A DNA stretch of 64,000 nt from contig NC_091165.1 in assembly GCF_040958095.1 (NCBI RefSeq), positions 26,565,479 through 26,629,478 of the forward strand, given 5' to 3'. The stretch is from Procambarus clarkii. Taxonomy: Eukaryota > Arthropoda > Malacostraca > Decapoda > Cambaridae. Each line of letters begins with the position of its first letter. The stretch's first letter is position 1. Positions 1 through 15,242 of the stretch are shown piece by piece. A program made the position numbers and the translations under genes. The notes below the pieces were generated by a model. The model saw nothing but the letters and a program-made list of their open reading frames with translations, was not told the origin of the DNA and did no database searches.

Positions 1-302
1 CACTCCAAAAAAAAACTCGATCTTCCTGTATTACTCAATGCTTTAAATTAACATAACATTTCACAACTTTTACAAGTCACCCGGTTGGCTGTTGTAATAG
101 CACAACACCAATTTCGTATACCACTGTACAGTAGGATTACCTGAGTGGCTGATTCTCTGATCCTTTCAGCTGAGTTGATTAATCTGATGGTCAGATCAGG
201 TGTAATTTCCACGTTTGCGACGTGAATGGATCCTGTGTACAGTGATGAAGGGGTCGTAGTAGAATGATGATGGCCCTGTGAGGTGTTGAGGGTGTAGACT
301 TC
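1..302. other. Unassigned sequence
   Basis: No gene, tandem repeat or recognisable element was seen. Short open frames here have no supporting motif. Confidence 0.5.
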
Positions 303-305
303 GTG

Positions 306-450
306 TTGAATAAATCCACAAGGGCCGTGACGAGGATTCGAACCTGCGTCCGAGAGCATCCCAGACGCTGCCTTAATCGACTGAGCTACGACATGGTCAA
401 AAGGAGTTCATTTGATGCATCATGCAATTGTGTTTTCTGTGTGTTCGTGT
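306..450 (-). repeat. tRNA-derived SINE, family 1, copy 1
   Basis: The minus strand carries a tRNA-like head (about 322-398) with an A-box-like TAGCTCAGTCG and a B box GGTTCGAATCC. The acceptor arms pair only in part, so it is not a functional tRNA. Close copies lie at 50799-50980 and, truncated, at 36642-36701. Confidence 0.8.
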
Positions 451-865
451 TGAACATCTGTGTATTTTGTAAAGATACATGCACACATGTAGCGCATACA
501 CTCTTGTATGCATATGCTGACAAATTATATGTATGTGCTCATGCTGTGCATGCGTTTTTTTGTTGTCTTCAATGTACACATGTATATATGTATGCGTATC
601 TGATAGTGAATGAGCATTTATATAATTCTGCAAGTGATTATGTATACATGTATATCCGCACAAACGGCTGTGTATGTGTGTGTAAAAGTTATTCAGAACT
701 ATACAGCCATGAATTTGACACAACTCTACTGGCGTTAATAAAGTCAAGCAAGTCTCCTCACTGAGGAAAGTACACAACATTCTCATCTTAGAAAGTCTTA
801 AATAGCATCAAAGAAAGTTAAAGTTGCCAAGATTTCTCTCTGGTCGTCCAGGCAGTTGGTAGTCC
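451..865. other. AT-rich sequence with short GT/CA tracts, no gene
   Basis: Rich in tatgtatg-like words. Overlapping open frames exist on both strands but have the composition of simple sequence. Confidence 0.5.
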
Positions 866-869
866 AGGT

Positions 870-1093
870 ACACCAATGGAAAGGTGTACTGGGTCCTGGT
901 ATACCAGTGGGAGACTATTTTGGGTCGTGGTAAACCAGTGGGAGACTATTTTGGGTCCTGGTAGACTAATGGGAGACTATTTTGGGTCGTGGTAGACTAA
1001 TGGGAGACTTTTGGGTCGTGGTAGACCAGTGAGAGACTATTTTGGGTCCTGGTAGACTAATGGGAGACTATTTTGGGTCGTGGTAGACCACTA
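870..1093. repeat. Minisatellite, about 31-bp unit, roughly seven copies
   Basis: The unit contains gggagactattttgggtc and a ggtagacca word and repeats with small length changes. Confidence 0.85.
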
Positions 1094-2379
<1,286 letters not shown>

Positions 2380-3030
2380 GGACATAATAACGTGAGGCCA
2401 AAATAAACATGATAACAGTCACCAGCATACTCCACACTAGCAAAAGTTAGAACATCATTCAGGAACCTAAATAAGGAGGCATTTAAATCGCTGTACACGT
2501 ACGTCACACCAGTTTTTGAGCATGCCGCCCATCCTGGAGACCTACCACCTGAAAAACCCACAAGGAAACTCGAAAAGGTGCAAAAAAGGCTTGTCCCAGT
2601 ATTGCGAGGGATAGGGGTATGAAGAGAGACTGAAGGAACTAAACCTGACGACACTAGGAAAGAGGAGATAGGAGAGATAGAATAATTAGTGAGATTGGCA
2701 GACTGGAAACAGAAAATGATCACAATGAATACAAAACAGAACAGGAGGGCATAGATGGAAGCTTGAGACTCAGATGTGTCATAGAGATGTTATAGATAGT
2801 TTTCCTTCAGCTTAGGAATAGTCGGAAAATGAACTAACTAAAAGAGTAGGCTGTACAAGCAAACTCAGTTCATAACTTTAGAAGTGAATATGACCAGAAA
2901 AATGGCCAGGAGTCATTGAATTAAGACAACTGGCGGTTAGAAAGGCGGGGTCCAAGAGCCAGCGCTCGAGCCAGCAGGCACAAATAGGTGAACACAACAA
3001 GGTGAGTACACACACACGCGTATACACACA
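2380..3030 (+). mobile_element. Decayed LINE 3' end (non-LTR retrotransposon) with CA-rich tail
   Basis: The + strand retains RT C-terminal traces (FEHAAHPGDL, LEKVQKRLV) with stops and shifts, then the common tail word with gcgggg-ccaagagccagcgctcgag, and ends in an acacacacg tract. Confidence 0.7.
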
Positions 3031-3039
3031 CTAGGGGGG

Positions 3040-3240
3040 GGGGGGCCTGTGGCTGAGTGGACAGTGCTTGGGACTCATAATCCTAGTCTCCGGGTTCGAT
3101 CCCCGGCGATGTCGGAAACAAATGGGCAGAGTTTCTTTCACCTTGATGCTCCTGTTACCTAGCAGTAAATAGGTACCTGGGAGTTAGACCTGTTACAGGC
3201 TGCTTCCTCTGTGTGTGTGTGTGTGAAAAAATAATTAGTA
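3040..3240 (+). repeat. tRNA-derived SINE, family 2, copy 1
   Basis: The head has A box TGGCTGAGTGG and B box GGGTTCGATCCCC, and the body has the diagnostic gggcagagtttctttcacc and aataggtacctgggagtta. It ends in a short (GT)n. Confidence 0.85.
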
Positions 3241-3248
3241 GTTAGTAA

Positions 3249-3327
3249 CAGTTGATTGATTGACAGTTGAGAGGCGGGTCAAAAGAGCAGAACTCAACCC
3301 CCGCTAACACAACTAGGTGAATACACA
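3249..3327 (+). mobile_element. LINE 3' tail fragment
   Basis: It has the shared tail words gacagttgagaggcgggtc and aactcaacccccgc, ending at aactaggtgaatacaca. Confidence 0.75.
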
Positions 3328-3807
3328 GTGTGGTAAGCATGACTAGTAATGTAAGCTGAGCTTTCGGTACTCACATTAGAGAATCAATGAGTTTGTTGTC
3401 CTCCGTGTTCGTGAAATTAGTTCCCGGAACTGAGTTAGTCGGCTGTTGTGGGTTGCATCATTCGGAAGACCAGCCGCTAGCTAGTTGATCTAGGACAAGC
3501 CTCACGCGGGCTTCTTGTCCCCCGAAAATGGTAAACATTACCATTACATCAACCATTGTATTCAAATAGTAACTCAAGCACAATCACTATTCCAACATTC
3601 ATCCCAACACACTCACACACCAGCCCCCCCCCAACATTCACCATCAACCCCTCCCCCCCGGGGTAGGGGACGGCTGAGGAGTGGGAATATGGAGGGGGGA
3701 TAGTAGTGGGGGGGTTGTTGATAGGGGGGCGGGGTTGCCGTGAGCATGTGTTTACCACCTGGAGCACTGATCTTATTCCCTCAGTAAGGTCAAGAACAAG
3801 ATGTTTA
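3328..3807. other. Unassigned sequence with C/G-rich runs
   Basis: Runs of C and G near 3626-3720. No gene or known element recognised. Confidence 0.5.
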
Positions 3808-3808
3808 T

Positions 3809-3809
<1 letters not shown>

Positions 3810-3904
<95 letters not shown>

Positions 3905-3914
3905 GAGAGAGAGA
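3810..3914. repeat. (GA)n microsatellite
   Basis: About 105 bp with one GC interruption near 3891. Confidence 0.97.
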
Positions 3915-5035
3915 ATAACAACAACATAATAATAATAATGTATTCCTTGATCGCGTGTTCGAGTCACCTCACAGCTCCAATTAATTTTCTCATTGACATA
4001 TATCCCGTAAGTGTCATTTTTATAATATTAATAATAATGTCTACGCTCCATTACGCTCCCCAAGAAGATACTAAGTCACTGTCCCGTTATTTCTCGAGTG
4101 GAGGTGTGGCAACGCTGGACCAGCTGATCACATCAGTAATGCGCGCCTTCAGGGCTTCGATCAGCTGGGCGAACGTAAACACCACACTCAGCTGATCGAC
4201 GTAAACACAGCTGATTACAGCTATAATGCTCGTTATTACTGCTGTAATCAGCTGGATGAGGTAAAATACTGTAACTGACCATGGGGCAGTGCTCGCTATC
4301 GTGCCAGCAGAGGCTAATGATATCCTCAGTGTTATTTGGGAGCTTAACAGTGTACTAGAAATATGTTAGGAATACAAAGCAGGGGATATATTTGATATCT
4401 TATACCGACTCAAAATCTGTAAAACATCTGTTTTAACAGGTCATTCTTGGATCCAAATTACCTCATATGGTTGGTGGCAAGCCGTTCCTCTTCACTGAAA
4501 AAATCAGTATGTAGTTGGTAGAAATTAATGTGTAGTAAAAACCTTTTCTACACATATTCATACACTATTCATACACTAGGGGGGAGTGTTATACATAGCA
4601 TATACACATGCCCTAATACTGGAGGCTGTTATGAATAGTCTACACATATGTTCTATGACGATAGCATGTTTAGACCAGTTTACAAACATAACACCAGGAA
4701 ATGCTTTGAACAGAGGACAATCATACCCCTAATACCAGGAAATGCTTTGAACAGAGGACAATCATACCCTTAATACCAGGAAATGCCTTGAAAATATTGC
4801 AAACATGCTCTGACATCATGAAATGCTCTGAATAGTCTCAATTTCAATTGCATTCACAATATTTTTTGTTAGGGATAATTGGATGTAAATTTATCAATAC
4901 AGTATTGTATCTCCATAATATCTGAGAGTCGTGTCAAAGGTGAAATGTTGTTGACATGTTGAGTACTGTATAATGCATCATTGTAGTTGTGGTTAATGAT
5001 ACTGGATATTGTTGTGGATGTGCGTATGTGTGTAT
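3915..5035. other. Unassigned sequence with clustered cagctg words and a 40-bp duplication
   Basis: CAGCTG or near variants recur between 4120 and 4255, including an inverted pair (cagctgattacag / ctgtaatcagctg, 4210-4254). A unit with aataccaggaaatgcttt is duplicated near 4690-4790. Confidence 0.55.
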
Positions 5036-5112
5036 TTTCGTGTGTGTGTGTGTGTGTGTGTGTACTCATTTGTGCTTGCAGGATCGAGCATTGACTCTTG
5101 GATCCCGCCTGA

Positions 5113-5157
<45 letters not shown>

Positions 5158-5180
5158 AAAGAGAGAGAGAGAGAGAGATG
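5036..5180. repeat. (GT)n arrays flanking a LINE tail fragment, then (GA)n
   Basis: (GT)n at 5040-5062 and 5115-5154 bracket a tail fragment of LINE subfamily 2 (actcttggatcccgcct, minus orientation). A short GA tract follows. Confidence 0.85.
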
Positions 5181-5459
5181 GAGAGAGAAGGCCTTTTACC
5201 ATACAGCCAAGACATAATAAAGGAGCTAGACCATTATTCCTATTTTTAACATCACCATTCAATGTTACAATTTTTCCTAGAGTGAAAGTAGCCGTCACTG
5301 TACGTATCCCAGAGTGAAAGTTTGAGTAATTCCATTGTTACCGTGCGGTCACTGTCGACACTTCGTCTACCCATCGACAATACTCAACCTTATTGCATTA
5401 TCATGTGAATGACAGGTGACATCAGTACTCATCGCCCTCGACTCATCATGCAGGAACCT

Positions 5460-5730
5460 GGGTTGATTCCCCAGCTAAGACAGAAGGGATTGAGCACGTA
5501 TCTTTCCCCTCCCCCCTGATGCTTTTTGCTCATCTGGCAGTAACATAGGGAGTTAGCCAACTGTTGTGGGCTGCATCCCGGCGAAGGTCAGTACTTGGCA
5601 GGAGGGTGGGGGGGGGGGGGGGGAGGAGAGGGAGGGAATGTTCAGGGGGAAAGTGCCAAGCCATTGCAATTATATAGCACTGGGAAATGGGTCAGGATAA
5701 GGATTTGGGATGGGACGGGGAGAAGGAATG
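5460..5730. repeat. SINE fragments (families 2 and 3) around a G-run
   Basis: At 5500-5590 there is a degraded family 2 body; 5607-5623 is a G-run; 5645-5730 has the family 3 words aagtgccaagccatt and ggtcaggataaggatttgg. Confidence 0.65.
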
Positions 5731-6383
5731 TCTACGAGAGGGAGAAGCTATTCTATGCCCATGAGAGGAAACTATCGGTTGAAGCCCATACCCTCGAGTG
5801 AGAGTCTTATCCCCTCGAGTGAGAGTCTCTTCTCGTACTGTTTCTGCACTAGACTGAATGTAACTGGTACTGAAGCTGCCTGCAGAGTGAAAGTTACTCT
5901 GTCTGCCCCGTGGTGAAAACTATTCGTTCCTCCTGCTGCATTATTTCCTAAGTGAAAGTTGACAAGTTTTTCTATCTGTTTCCTGAGAAAAGTCTCTATA
6001 CTGCCCCTCGTTTTTTATAATACATTTCAAAGGTAGTGTCTAACGGTTTAAACGAGTATTTCTGGTGCTTTGAGTGTCCCCTTAGTGAAAGGTTCTCGCT
6101 TTTACTTGCAGCTAGTTAAAAGATATCCACACTTTACTAGCAGCTAGTGAAAGTGTCATTACTGAGAATGTGAATGTGATGCAACAGCCGTATTGCATGT
6201 CTGTCTATCAGACTGTAGGATAATGGCTGTTGTAGTCAACTGTACGTATTTCGGCCCGCCTGTCTGATCTCTCTCTGTCAAAACCTCATAGAAAGGAACT
6301 CTATATAGTCTGATATTGGGAAAGACCGATGAGCGGGGTTGAGTCATTCTGTGTTAAATATCAGCCATCATACACGCTACATA
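5731..6383. other. Unassigned sequence with recurring gtgaaagt words
   Basis: AGTGAAAGT-like words occur at about 5283, 5313, 5887, 5950, 6083 and 6147 at irregular spacing. No gene seen. Confidence 0.45.
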
Positions 6384-8205
<1,822 letters not shown>

Positions 8206-8462
8206 TCAGGTGTTCAATATCTGTGTTCTTCATGTGTTCAATACCTGTGTTCTTCATGTGTTCAATACCTGTGTTCTTCATGTGCTCAATACCTGTGTTC
8301 TTCATGTGCTCAATACCTGTGTTCTTCATGTGTTCAATATCTGTGTTCTTCATGTGTTCAATACCTGTGTTCTTCATGTGTTCAATACCTGTGTTCTTCA
8401 TGTGCTCAATACCTGTGTTCTTCATGTGTTCAATATCTGTGTTCTTCACGTGTTCAATTCCT
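8206..8462. repeat. Minisatellite, 24-bp unit, about 10 copies
   Basis: The unit is built on gttcttcatgtgttcaatac with T/C variants. It is a multiple of three, so it is open in several frames, giving a false repeated peptide. Confidence 0.93.
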
Positions 8463-8654
8463 GTCAATGACGATAGAGAAAGAAGTAAAGTGAAAGAAAT
8501 AAAGGCAGAAAGGAAGAGATAAAGATATGGATAGAAAGAGAGATAAAGAAATAGAACAGGAGATAAAGAGAAATAATTGGTCTTTTCATTATGCATCATA
8601 TATATTATTATTATGACTTTCTTATGCAAATGAATAGTTTCATAATTATTTGGT

Positions 8655-9112
8655 GTGTACTCACCTAGTTGTGCTTGCGGGGGTCGAGCTCTGGCTCTTT
8701 GGTCTCGCCTCTCAACTGTCAATCAACTGGTGTAAAGATTCCTGAGCCTACTGGGCTCTATCATATCTACATTTGAAACTGTGTATGGAGTCAGCCTCCA
8801 CCACATCACTGCCTAATGCATTCCACCTGTTAACTACTCTGACACTGAAAAACTTCTTTCTACCGTCTCTGTAGCTCATTTGGGTACTCAGTTTCCCCCT
8901 GTGCCCCCTTGTTCGCGTACCACCAGCGTTAAATAGTTTATTTTTGTCTACCCCGTCAATTCCCCTGAGGATTTTGTAGGTAGTGATCATGTCTCCCCCT
9001 CACTCTTCTGTCTTCCAGTGTCGTGAGGTGCATTTCCCGCAGCCTTTCCTCGTAACTCATGCCTCATAGTTCTGGGACTAGTCTAGTGGCATACCTCTGA
9101 ACTTTTTCCAGC
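8655..9112 (-). mobile_element. LINE 3' end with RT C-terminus
   Basis: The minus-strand frame 8990-8748 reads MITTYKILRGIDGVDKNKLF, then FFSVRVVNRWNALGSDVVEA, the usual C-terminal block of CR1/L2/Jockey-like reverse transcriptases. The tail follows in the usual orientation (gtgtactcacctag on +). It is 5' truncated and non-functional. Confidence 0.9.
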
Positions 9113-9117
9113 TTCGT

Positions 9118-9195
<78 letters not shown>
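9118..9195. repeat. (GT)n/(GA)n microsatellite
   Basis: A short GT tract followed by about 65 bp of GA. Confidence 0.95.
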
Positions 9196-9198
<3 letters not shown>

Positions 9199-9500
9199 TA
9201 TGTTCCTTGATTTCCCAGTTTAATTACCAATGGTTGAAGTCACCCATAATTAAGAGTAGAGTTCCACTACTAACGAATCACCTGCAGTCTTCACAATCAT
9301 GTCTTTAGCTGTCCTCTTGCTTCTACACTATACTTCTATCCGGTATTTCTATAACCTCCGTGGAGCGTCATATATCACTTATGCGAATTTCTTGATTATT
9401 CCCACTATTGTGGGTGCCGTTACGCAGGCGCTGAATGCTTCACAATCTGAATTATCATCTCAAATTAATCCCAGTAGTCTTTTTGAGATGTTTTAAAGGA
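9196..9500 (-). mobile_element. LINE endonuclease-region fragment
   Basis: The minus strand reads a degraded endonuclease motif, LLIMGDFNHW and then NWEIKEH (about 9260-9200), as in AP-type endonucleases of non-LTR elements. Upstream sequence is too decayed to frame. Confidence 0.6.
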
Positions 9501-9714
9501 GATAGAAACAAAATAGAAGGTTTCCTGCTCGACCCGAGCGATACCGAGGCTTCAGTAGCTTCAATAGGACTCGGAACGTCGATGAACTGTGAGTGAACGC
9601 TGTGAACGGTGAAAACACAGTCCGACACAGTAAGTATGTCAGTAGATCACTTAGTTGTGGCAGACACGCTGTGTTATACTCCAGCTGTGATGCAATGGAG
9701 ACCAACCGCAGCTG

Positions 9715-10140
9715 GTCTGTGTGTGTCTGTGGTCTGTGTGTCTGTGGTTTGCTGGTCTGTGTCTGCTAGCCTATGTGTCTGCTGGTCTGTGTGTCTGCTG
9801 ATCTGTGGTCTGTGTGTCTGCTGGTCTGTGTGTCTGTGGTTTGCTGGTCTGTGGTCTGTGTGTCTGGTTTGCTGGTCTGTGTCTGCTGGTCTATGTGTTT
9901 GCTGGTCTGTGTGTCTGCTGGTCTGTGTGTCTGCTGATCTGTGTGTCTGCTGATCTGTGTGTCTGCTGATCTGTGGTCTGTGTGTCTGCTGGTTTGTGTT
10001 TCTGTGGTTTGCTGGTCTGTGGTCTGTGTGTCTGTGGTTTGCTGGTCTGTGTCTGCTGGTCTATGTGTTTGCTGGTCTGTGTCTGCTGGTCTGTGTGTCT
10101 GCTGATCTGTGGTCTGTGTGTCTGCTGCTCTATGGTCTAT
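9715..10140. repeat. GTCTG-type minisatellite
   Basis: Irregular reiteration of tgctggtctgtgtgtc, ctgtggtttgctggtc and tgctgatctg blocks over about 425 bp. Open on both strands without coding character. Confidence 0.92.
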
Positions 10141-10812
<672 letters not shown>

Positions 10813-11089
10813 TTATATACACATATTAATATTAGATGGTCAGATTGGTAGTTAAGTATATCAGTGTCTTCTCTTTCCAGGTAAGAGGGAGATTGGTTGA
10901 CCTTCCATAAGGTAAAGTGGCGCTTAAGAACCTCGTGCTTAAGGGTCAGTTTTGGTCGGTGTTAAGCAGGAGCGCCTTTATGGCTCAGGTTACTCCGCCC
11001 AGGACCTGATTGGGCGGTAATTATACTAATTAAATTGATTGTAATTGTATTACTTTTTTATAAAAAAAAATGATACCAGTATGGTTATG

Positions 11090-11290
11090 TGGGGGCCGTG
11101 AGACTCCTCGTGGTAGAGTAGTCTACGTTCTAGACGTCAATAGTGTAGGCTGACGGTCCTCGATAAGGAATATTTTGAGGGCGTTGGCTAGCATAGTAGT
11201 CTACATCGTCGGCTCTCTCGCCCAAGGGTCCGGGGATTCGATTCCCGGGAAGGACAGAGATGCTTGGGCACTATATTTCCAATTGTGTAG
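11090..11290 (+). repeat. Probable tRNA-derived SINE, degraded
   Basis: A B-box-like ggggattcgattccc at about 11231 follows a tRNA-like gtagtctacatcgtcggctc. A related upstream stretch near 11100-11150 may be a second head. No other copy was seen in the window. Confidence 0.4.
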
Positions 11291-11497
11291 TTTCAAAGCG
11301 GTATACGACAAAGAGTACTGGGAAGACGGGATACCACGAGCGTAGCTCTCATCCTGTAACTACACTTAGGTAATTACATTGTAGTAATTACACACACACA
11401 CACAACCCTCTCACAAGGAGGTCACACAGATAATGGGTAATCATGCCTAACTGCTTAGGCTCTGAGTCATGGGAACGCGTTCATGTGATTGAAAGAG

Positions 11498-11501
<4 letters not shown>

Positions 11502-11591
<90 letters not shown>

Positions 11592-11596
11592 CAGGC

Positions 11597-11640
<44 letters not shown>

Positions 11641-11641
11641 T
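11502..11641. repeat. (GA)n and (GACA)n compound microsatellite
   Basis: About 88 bp of GA followed by about 45 bp of CAGA. Confidence 0.97.
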
Positions 11642-11802
11642 ATTGACCACTGTAATCTGGCTGTTTTCTATATGCTTATGACGTCTCTCGATCCAAATTA
11701 AAATCATAAATTAAAATTCAGAGACAGAATATCCTGACACAAATGTCGAGGAAGAAACTTAGTAGTTGCTTATAATTTGTAAAGTATTGTGCTAGTGAAG
11801 GA

Positions 11803-12535
11803 ACTCCTGAGTGAAGCTTCGTGGGTTGTGAGTGAAGCTTCGTGGACTGTGAGTGAAGCTTCGTGGGCTGTGAGTGAAGCCTCGAGGACTGAGAGTGAAG
11901 CTTCGTGGACTGTGAGTGAAGCCTCGTGGGTTGTGAGTGAAGCCTCGTGGGCTGTGAGTGAAGCCTCGTGGGCTGTGAGTGAAGCTTCGTGGGCTGTGAG
12001 TGAAGCCTCGTGGACTGTGAGTGAAGCCTCGTGGGCTGTGAGTGAAGCTTCATGGGCTGTGAGTGAAGCCTCGTGGACTGTGAGTGAAGCCTCGTGGACT
12101 GTGAATGAAGCCTCGTGGGCTGTGAGTGAAGCCTCGTGGGCTGTGAGTGAAGCTTCATGGGCTGTGAGTGAAGCTTCGTGGGCTGTGAGTGAAGCCTCGT
12201 GGACTGTGAGTGAAGCTTCGTGGGTTGTGAGTGAAGCTTCGTGGGTTGTGAGTGAAGCTTCGTGGGCTGTGAGTGAAGCTTCGTGGACTGTGAATGAAGC
12301 CTCGTGGGCTGTGAGTGAAACCTCGTGGACTGTGAGTGAAGCCTCGTGGACTGTGAGTGAAACCTCGTGGACTGTGAATGAAGCCTCGTGGACTGTGAAT
12401 GAAGCCTCGTGGACTGTGAATGAAGCCTCGTGGACTGTGAATGAAGCCTCGTGGGCTGTGAATGAAGCCTCGTGGACTGTGAATGAAGCCTCGTATACTG
12501 TGAGTGAAGCCTCGTGGACTGTGAGTGAAGCTGCT
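11803..12535. repeat. Minisatellite, 21-bp unit, about 35 copies
   Basis: The unit is gtgagtgaagcctcgtggac with C/T and A/G variants plus one base. Both strands are open throughout: + gives a VSEASWT heptad-like repeat and - gives RLHSQST. Variants fall at silent and replacement positions alike, so I read it as non-coding. Confidence 0.93.
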
Positions 12536-12594
12536 TACTGGGGAATGTGTTTGTGAAAGAGACGAAATATGTAGCAGATAAGATTGACGATAAA

Positions 12595-12660
12595 AGGTCA
12601 GGAATCAGTACATTAGACAACCGACGGTTAGAAGGGCGGGGTCCAAGAGCAAAGAGCTGG
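12595..12660 (+). mobile_element. LINE 3' tail fragment
   Basis: It has the tail words gacggttagaagggcgggg and tccaagagcaaagagc. Confidence 0.65.
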
Positions 12661-12779
12661 GACTCTACTGACACAATTACACTACTGAATTGTCTCACTG
12701 TGAATAACCCAGTATCCTCCCCCCCCCCCCTTCTCCTTCCTGGCTTCAGTGCAAGCTGTGGTCAGGTACGGTGCACCCT

Positions 12780-12850
12780 GTCACACCCTCACACACCCTC
12801 ACACACCCTAGAGCGCCATCACACACCCTAGAGCGCCATCACCCAATTAG
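12780..12850. repeat. Short C/A-rich tandem repeat
   Basis: A unit including cacaccctagagcgccatca is repeated, preceded by cacaccct words. Confidence 0.7.
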
Positions 12851-12889
12851 GCACATATGTATGAACTACATAAGAATTCCAGTTGATTT

Positions 12890-12964
12890 GATTATGAGAG
12901 GCGGGACCAAAGAGTCAGAGCTCAACCCCCGCAAGCACAACTCGATAAGAATAACCAGGTAAGA

Positions 12965-13054
<90 letters not shown>

Positions 13055-13175
13055 CATGTGGAGCCCAGTAGGCTCAGGAATCTGTACATCAGTTGATAGA
13101 CGGTTGAGAGGCGTGACCAAAGAGCCAGAGCTCAACCCCCGCAAGCACAACTGGGTGAGTATACACACACACACC
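12890..13175 (+). mobile_element. Two LINE 3' tails separated by (CA)n
   Basis: Tail 1 (12890-12966) runs straight into (CA)n at 12967-13051. A second tail (13055-13160), with gttgatagacggttgagagg, runs into another short (CA)n. Confidence 0.85.
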
Positions 13176-13329
13176 TGTGGTGGTAGTGGTGGTGGTGGTG
13201 TTTACCGTCACTGTAGCTGCCAGTGACCGCACTCACTGAGTCAGTAGGTAAGGGGGTGGTCACCTGGCCACCACCTCAAACCATTAACCTTTCCCTTATC
13301 TTATACACCTAACCTCCATTCATCACAGC

Positions 13330-13437
<108 letters not shown>

Positions 13438-13521
13438 TTCATCTAGTTGTGCTTGCGGGGGTTGAGCTCTGCTCTTTCGGCCTGCCTCTCAACTGTCAAT
13501 CAACTGTTACGAACTACTAAC

Positions 13522-13617
<96 letters not shown>

Positions 13618-14590
13618 ACTCACCTAGATGTGCTTGCAGGGTCTAGCTAGACTAGCCCCACTTTCCAAACGTTCTTAGATTAATGCAATAACTAATTTCT
13701 CAAGCTTTAATCGTATTTACATATAAAATTTGGAATCGAATTAGCTTCAGCAATTTCTAACTTTAAGCTACTCCGCTTAATGACAGCTCTGACACTGAAA
13801 AAGCTCTTTCTGACGTCCCTGTGACTAATTTGCCTCTTTAGTTTTCAGCTATGACCCCTCGTTCTGCTGTTTCTAGCTTTGAACAATGCTCTTTTTCTAG
13901 CTTTTTTCTACCCTATCAATTTCTGTTAGAATCTCATATGTTGTTATCATATCCCCTCTATTTCTCCTTTTCTCCAGTGTGGTAAAGTCCAGTTCTTTCA
14001 GTCTTTCCTCATAGTTTAAGTCCTGCAACTCAGCAACGAGTCTTATTGCATATCTCTGGACCATTTCTAGCTTCTCCTTATCCCTTTTCAGGCGAGGGTT
14101 CCATGCTGGCGCTGCATATTCAAGAGTGGGTCTCACCTTTGTTGTATATAGGCCAAGGGATGCCCCCTATGTCCGAGTTTCTGAAGGACACACGGACGTT
14201 GGCCAGTATGCCACATGCAGCTGTTGTTACTCTGCTAATGTGGGCTTCTGGCATCATATTTGGGGAGTTATGTCCACTCTCAGGTCTATATCCTTTACTG
14301 ATTATCTTCCCTTCATCCTATACTATTGCACTGGTCTTTACATTCCTCTTCCAGGCCTCGTAACTTTGCATTTTGCTGGGGTTAAACTCTAGCAGCCATT
14401 ATTGAGCCCACTTCTGGAGCATGTCCAAATCAGTTTGCAATGCCTCACGTCCTATCCATAGCCCCGACTCTTCTCATATCAGTTTTGCATCATCTGCAAA
14501 CATTGATATGAAGGAACCAATATCTTCTGTCAGATCGTTTATATATATGAGAAACAGTAGGGGCATTAGAACCGAATCCTGTGGTACTCT
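13438..14590 (-). mobile_element. LINE with RT palm and C-terminus, plus a separate tail
   Basis: A short tail (13438-13520) and (GT)n (13527-13615) precede a longer minus-strand copy. Its frames include VLMPLLFLIYINDLTEDI and SFISMFADDAKL (about 14575-14475, with the FADD catalytic motif), then RPTLEYAAPAWNPRL and NRGDMITTYEILTEIDRV (14136-13897). Stops and shifts interrupt it. Confidence 0.9.
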
Positions 14591-14982
14591 GAGAGAAAAT
14601 GGGGGTGGGGGTGTTGAAGACGACGGGGGAGGGGGTGACTTAGTTCAATGTTCAAACCTAATTATTCATGCATGCGTCCCCACCACCTCCAATCAGTCCG
14701 CAACCGTCACTAACCATCCCACCACCCCCTGTCATCCATCTCTCTCACTGTCCCCCGCATCCTTTTCGATTAAGGACGACGACTGGGCTCCAGGAGCTGT
14801 AGCTTCTTCCCCCCTCCCTCCCTTCCGCAAGTACAGGTAAGCGAGTGCGTCAAGAGGAGCAACCAGCAGTAGAGTGTGAAATGGGCCTCGTGCCTCACAC
14901 TACCTTGCACGCTGACTCATACTGTCCGGCCCCAGGGTACTGGATGGTCAGTGAACGGCGCCACCTTGTGCTGGCGCCCCCC
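14591..14982. other. Unassigned sequence with C-rich runs
   Basis: G-rich at 14595-14640 and C/T-rich at 14720-14830. No gene recognised. Confidence 0.45.
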
Positions 14983-15242
14983 GGTACCAGGTCCCCCCGG
15001 TACCAGGTCCCTCCGGTACCAGGTCCCCCCGGTACCAGGTCCCCCCGGTACCAGGTGCCCCCGGTACCAGGTCCCCCCCGGTACCAGGTCTCTCCGGTAC
15101 CAGGTCCCCCCGGTACCAGGTCCCCCCGGTACGAGGTCCCCCCGGGACCAGGTCCTCCCAGTACCAGGTCTCCCCCGGTACCAGGTCCGTCCCTGTACCA
15201 GGTCCGTCCCGGTACCAGGTCTTACCGGTACCAGGTCCGTGC
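14983..15242. repeat. GC-rich minisatellite, 15-16-bp unit
   Basis: ggtaccaggtccccc recurs about 17 times with length change in the C-run. The KpnI-type word ggtacc is in nearly every unit. Confidence 0.92.

Noticed and set aside
322..398. Functional tRNA gene
   Set aside because: Acceptor arm mismatches, no clear anticodon arm, and several dispersed copies with the same flanks show a SINE.
303..786. Open frames of 129-153 codons on both strands
   Set aside because: They overlap a SINE and AT/GT simple sequence, with no domain, no splice support and biased composition.
9299..9496. 65-codon plus-strand frame with a hydrophobic start as a secreted peptide
   Set aside because: The opposite strand reads as a LINE endonuclease-region fragment, and there is no cysteine pattern or splice support.
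11718..12698. 326-codon minus and 255-codon plus open frames as genes
   Set aside because: They are produced by a 21-bp repeat with no stop in those frames. No start context, flanking exon or constraint on the units is visible.
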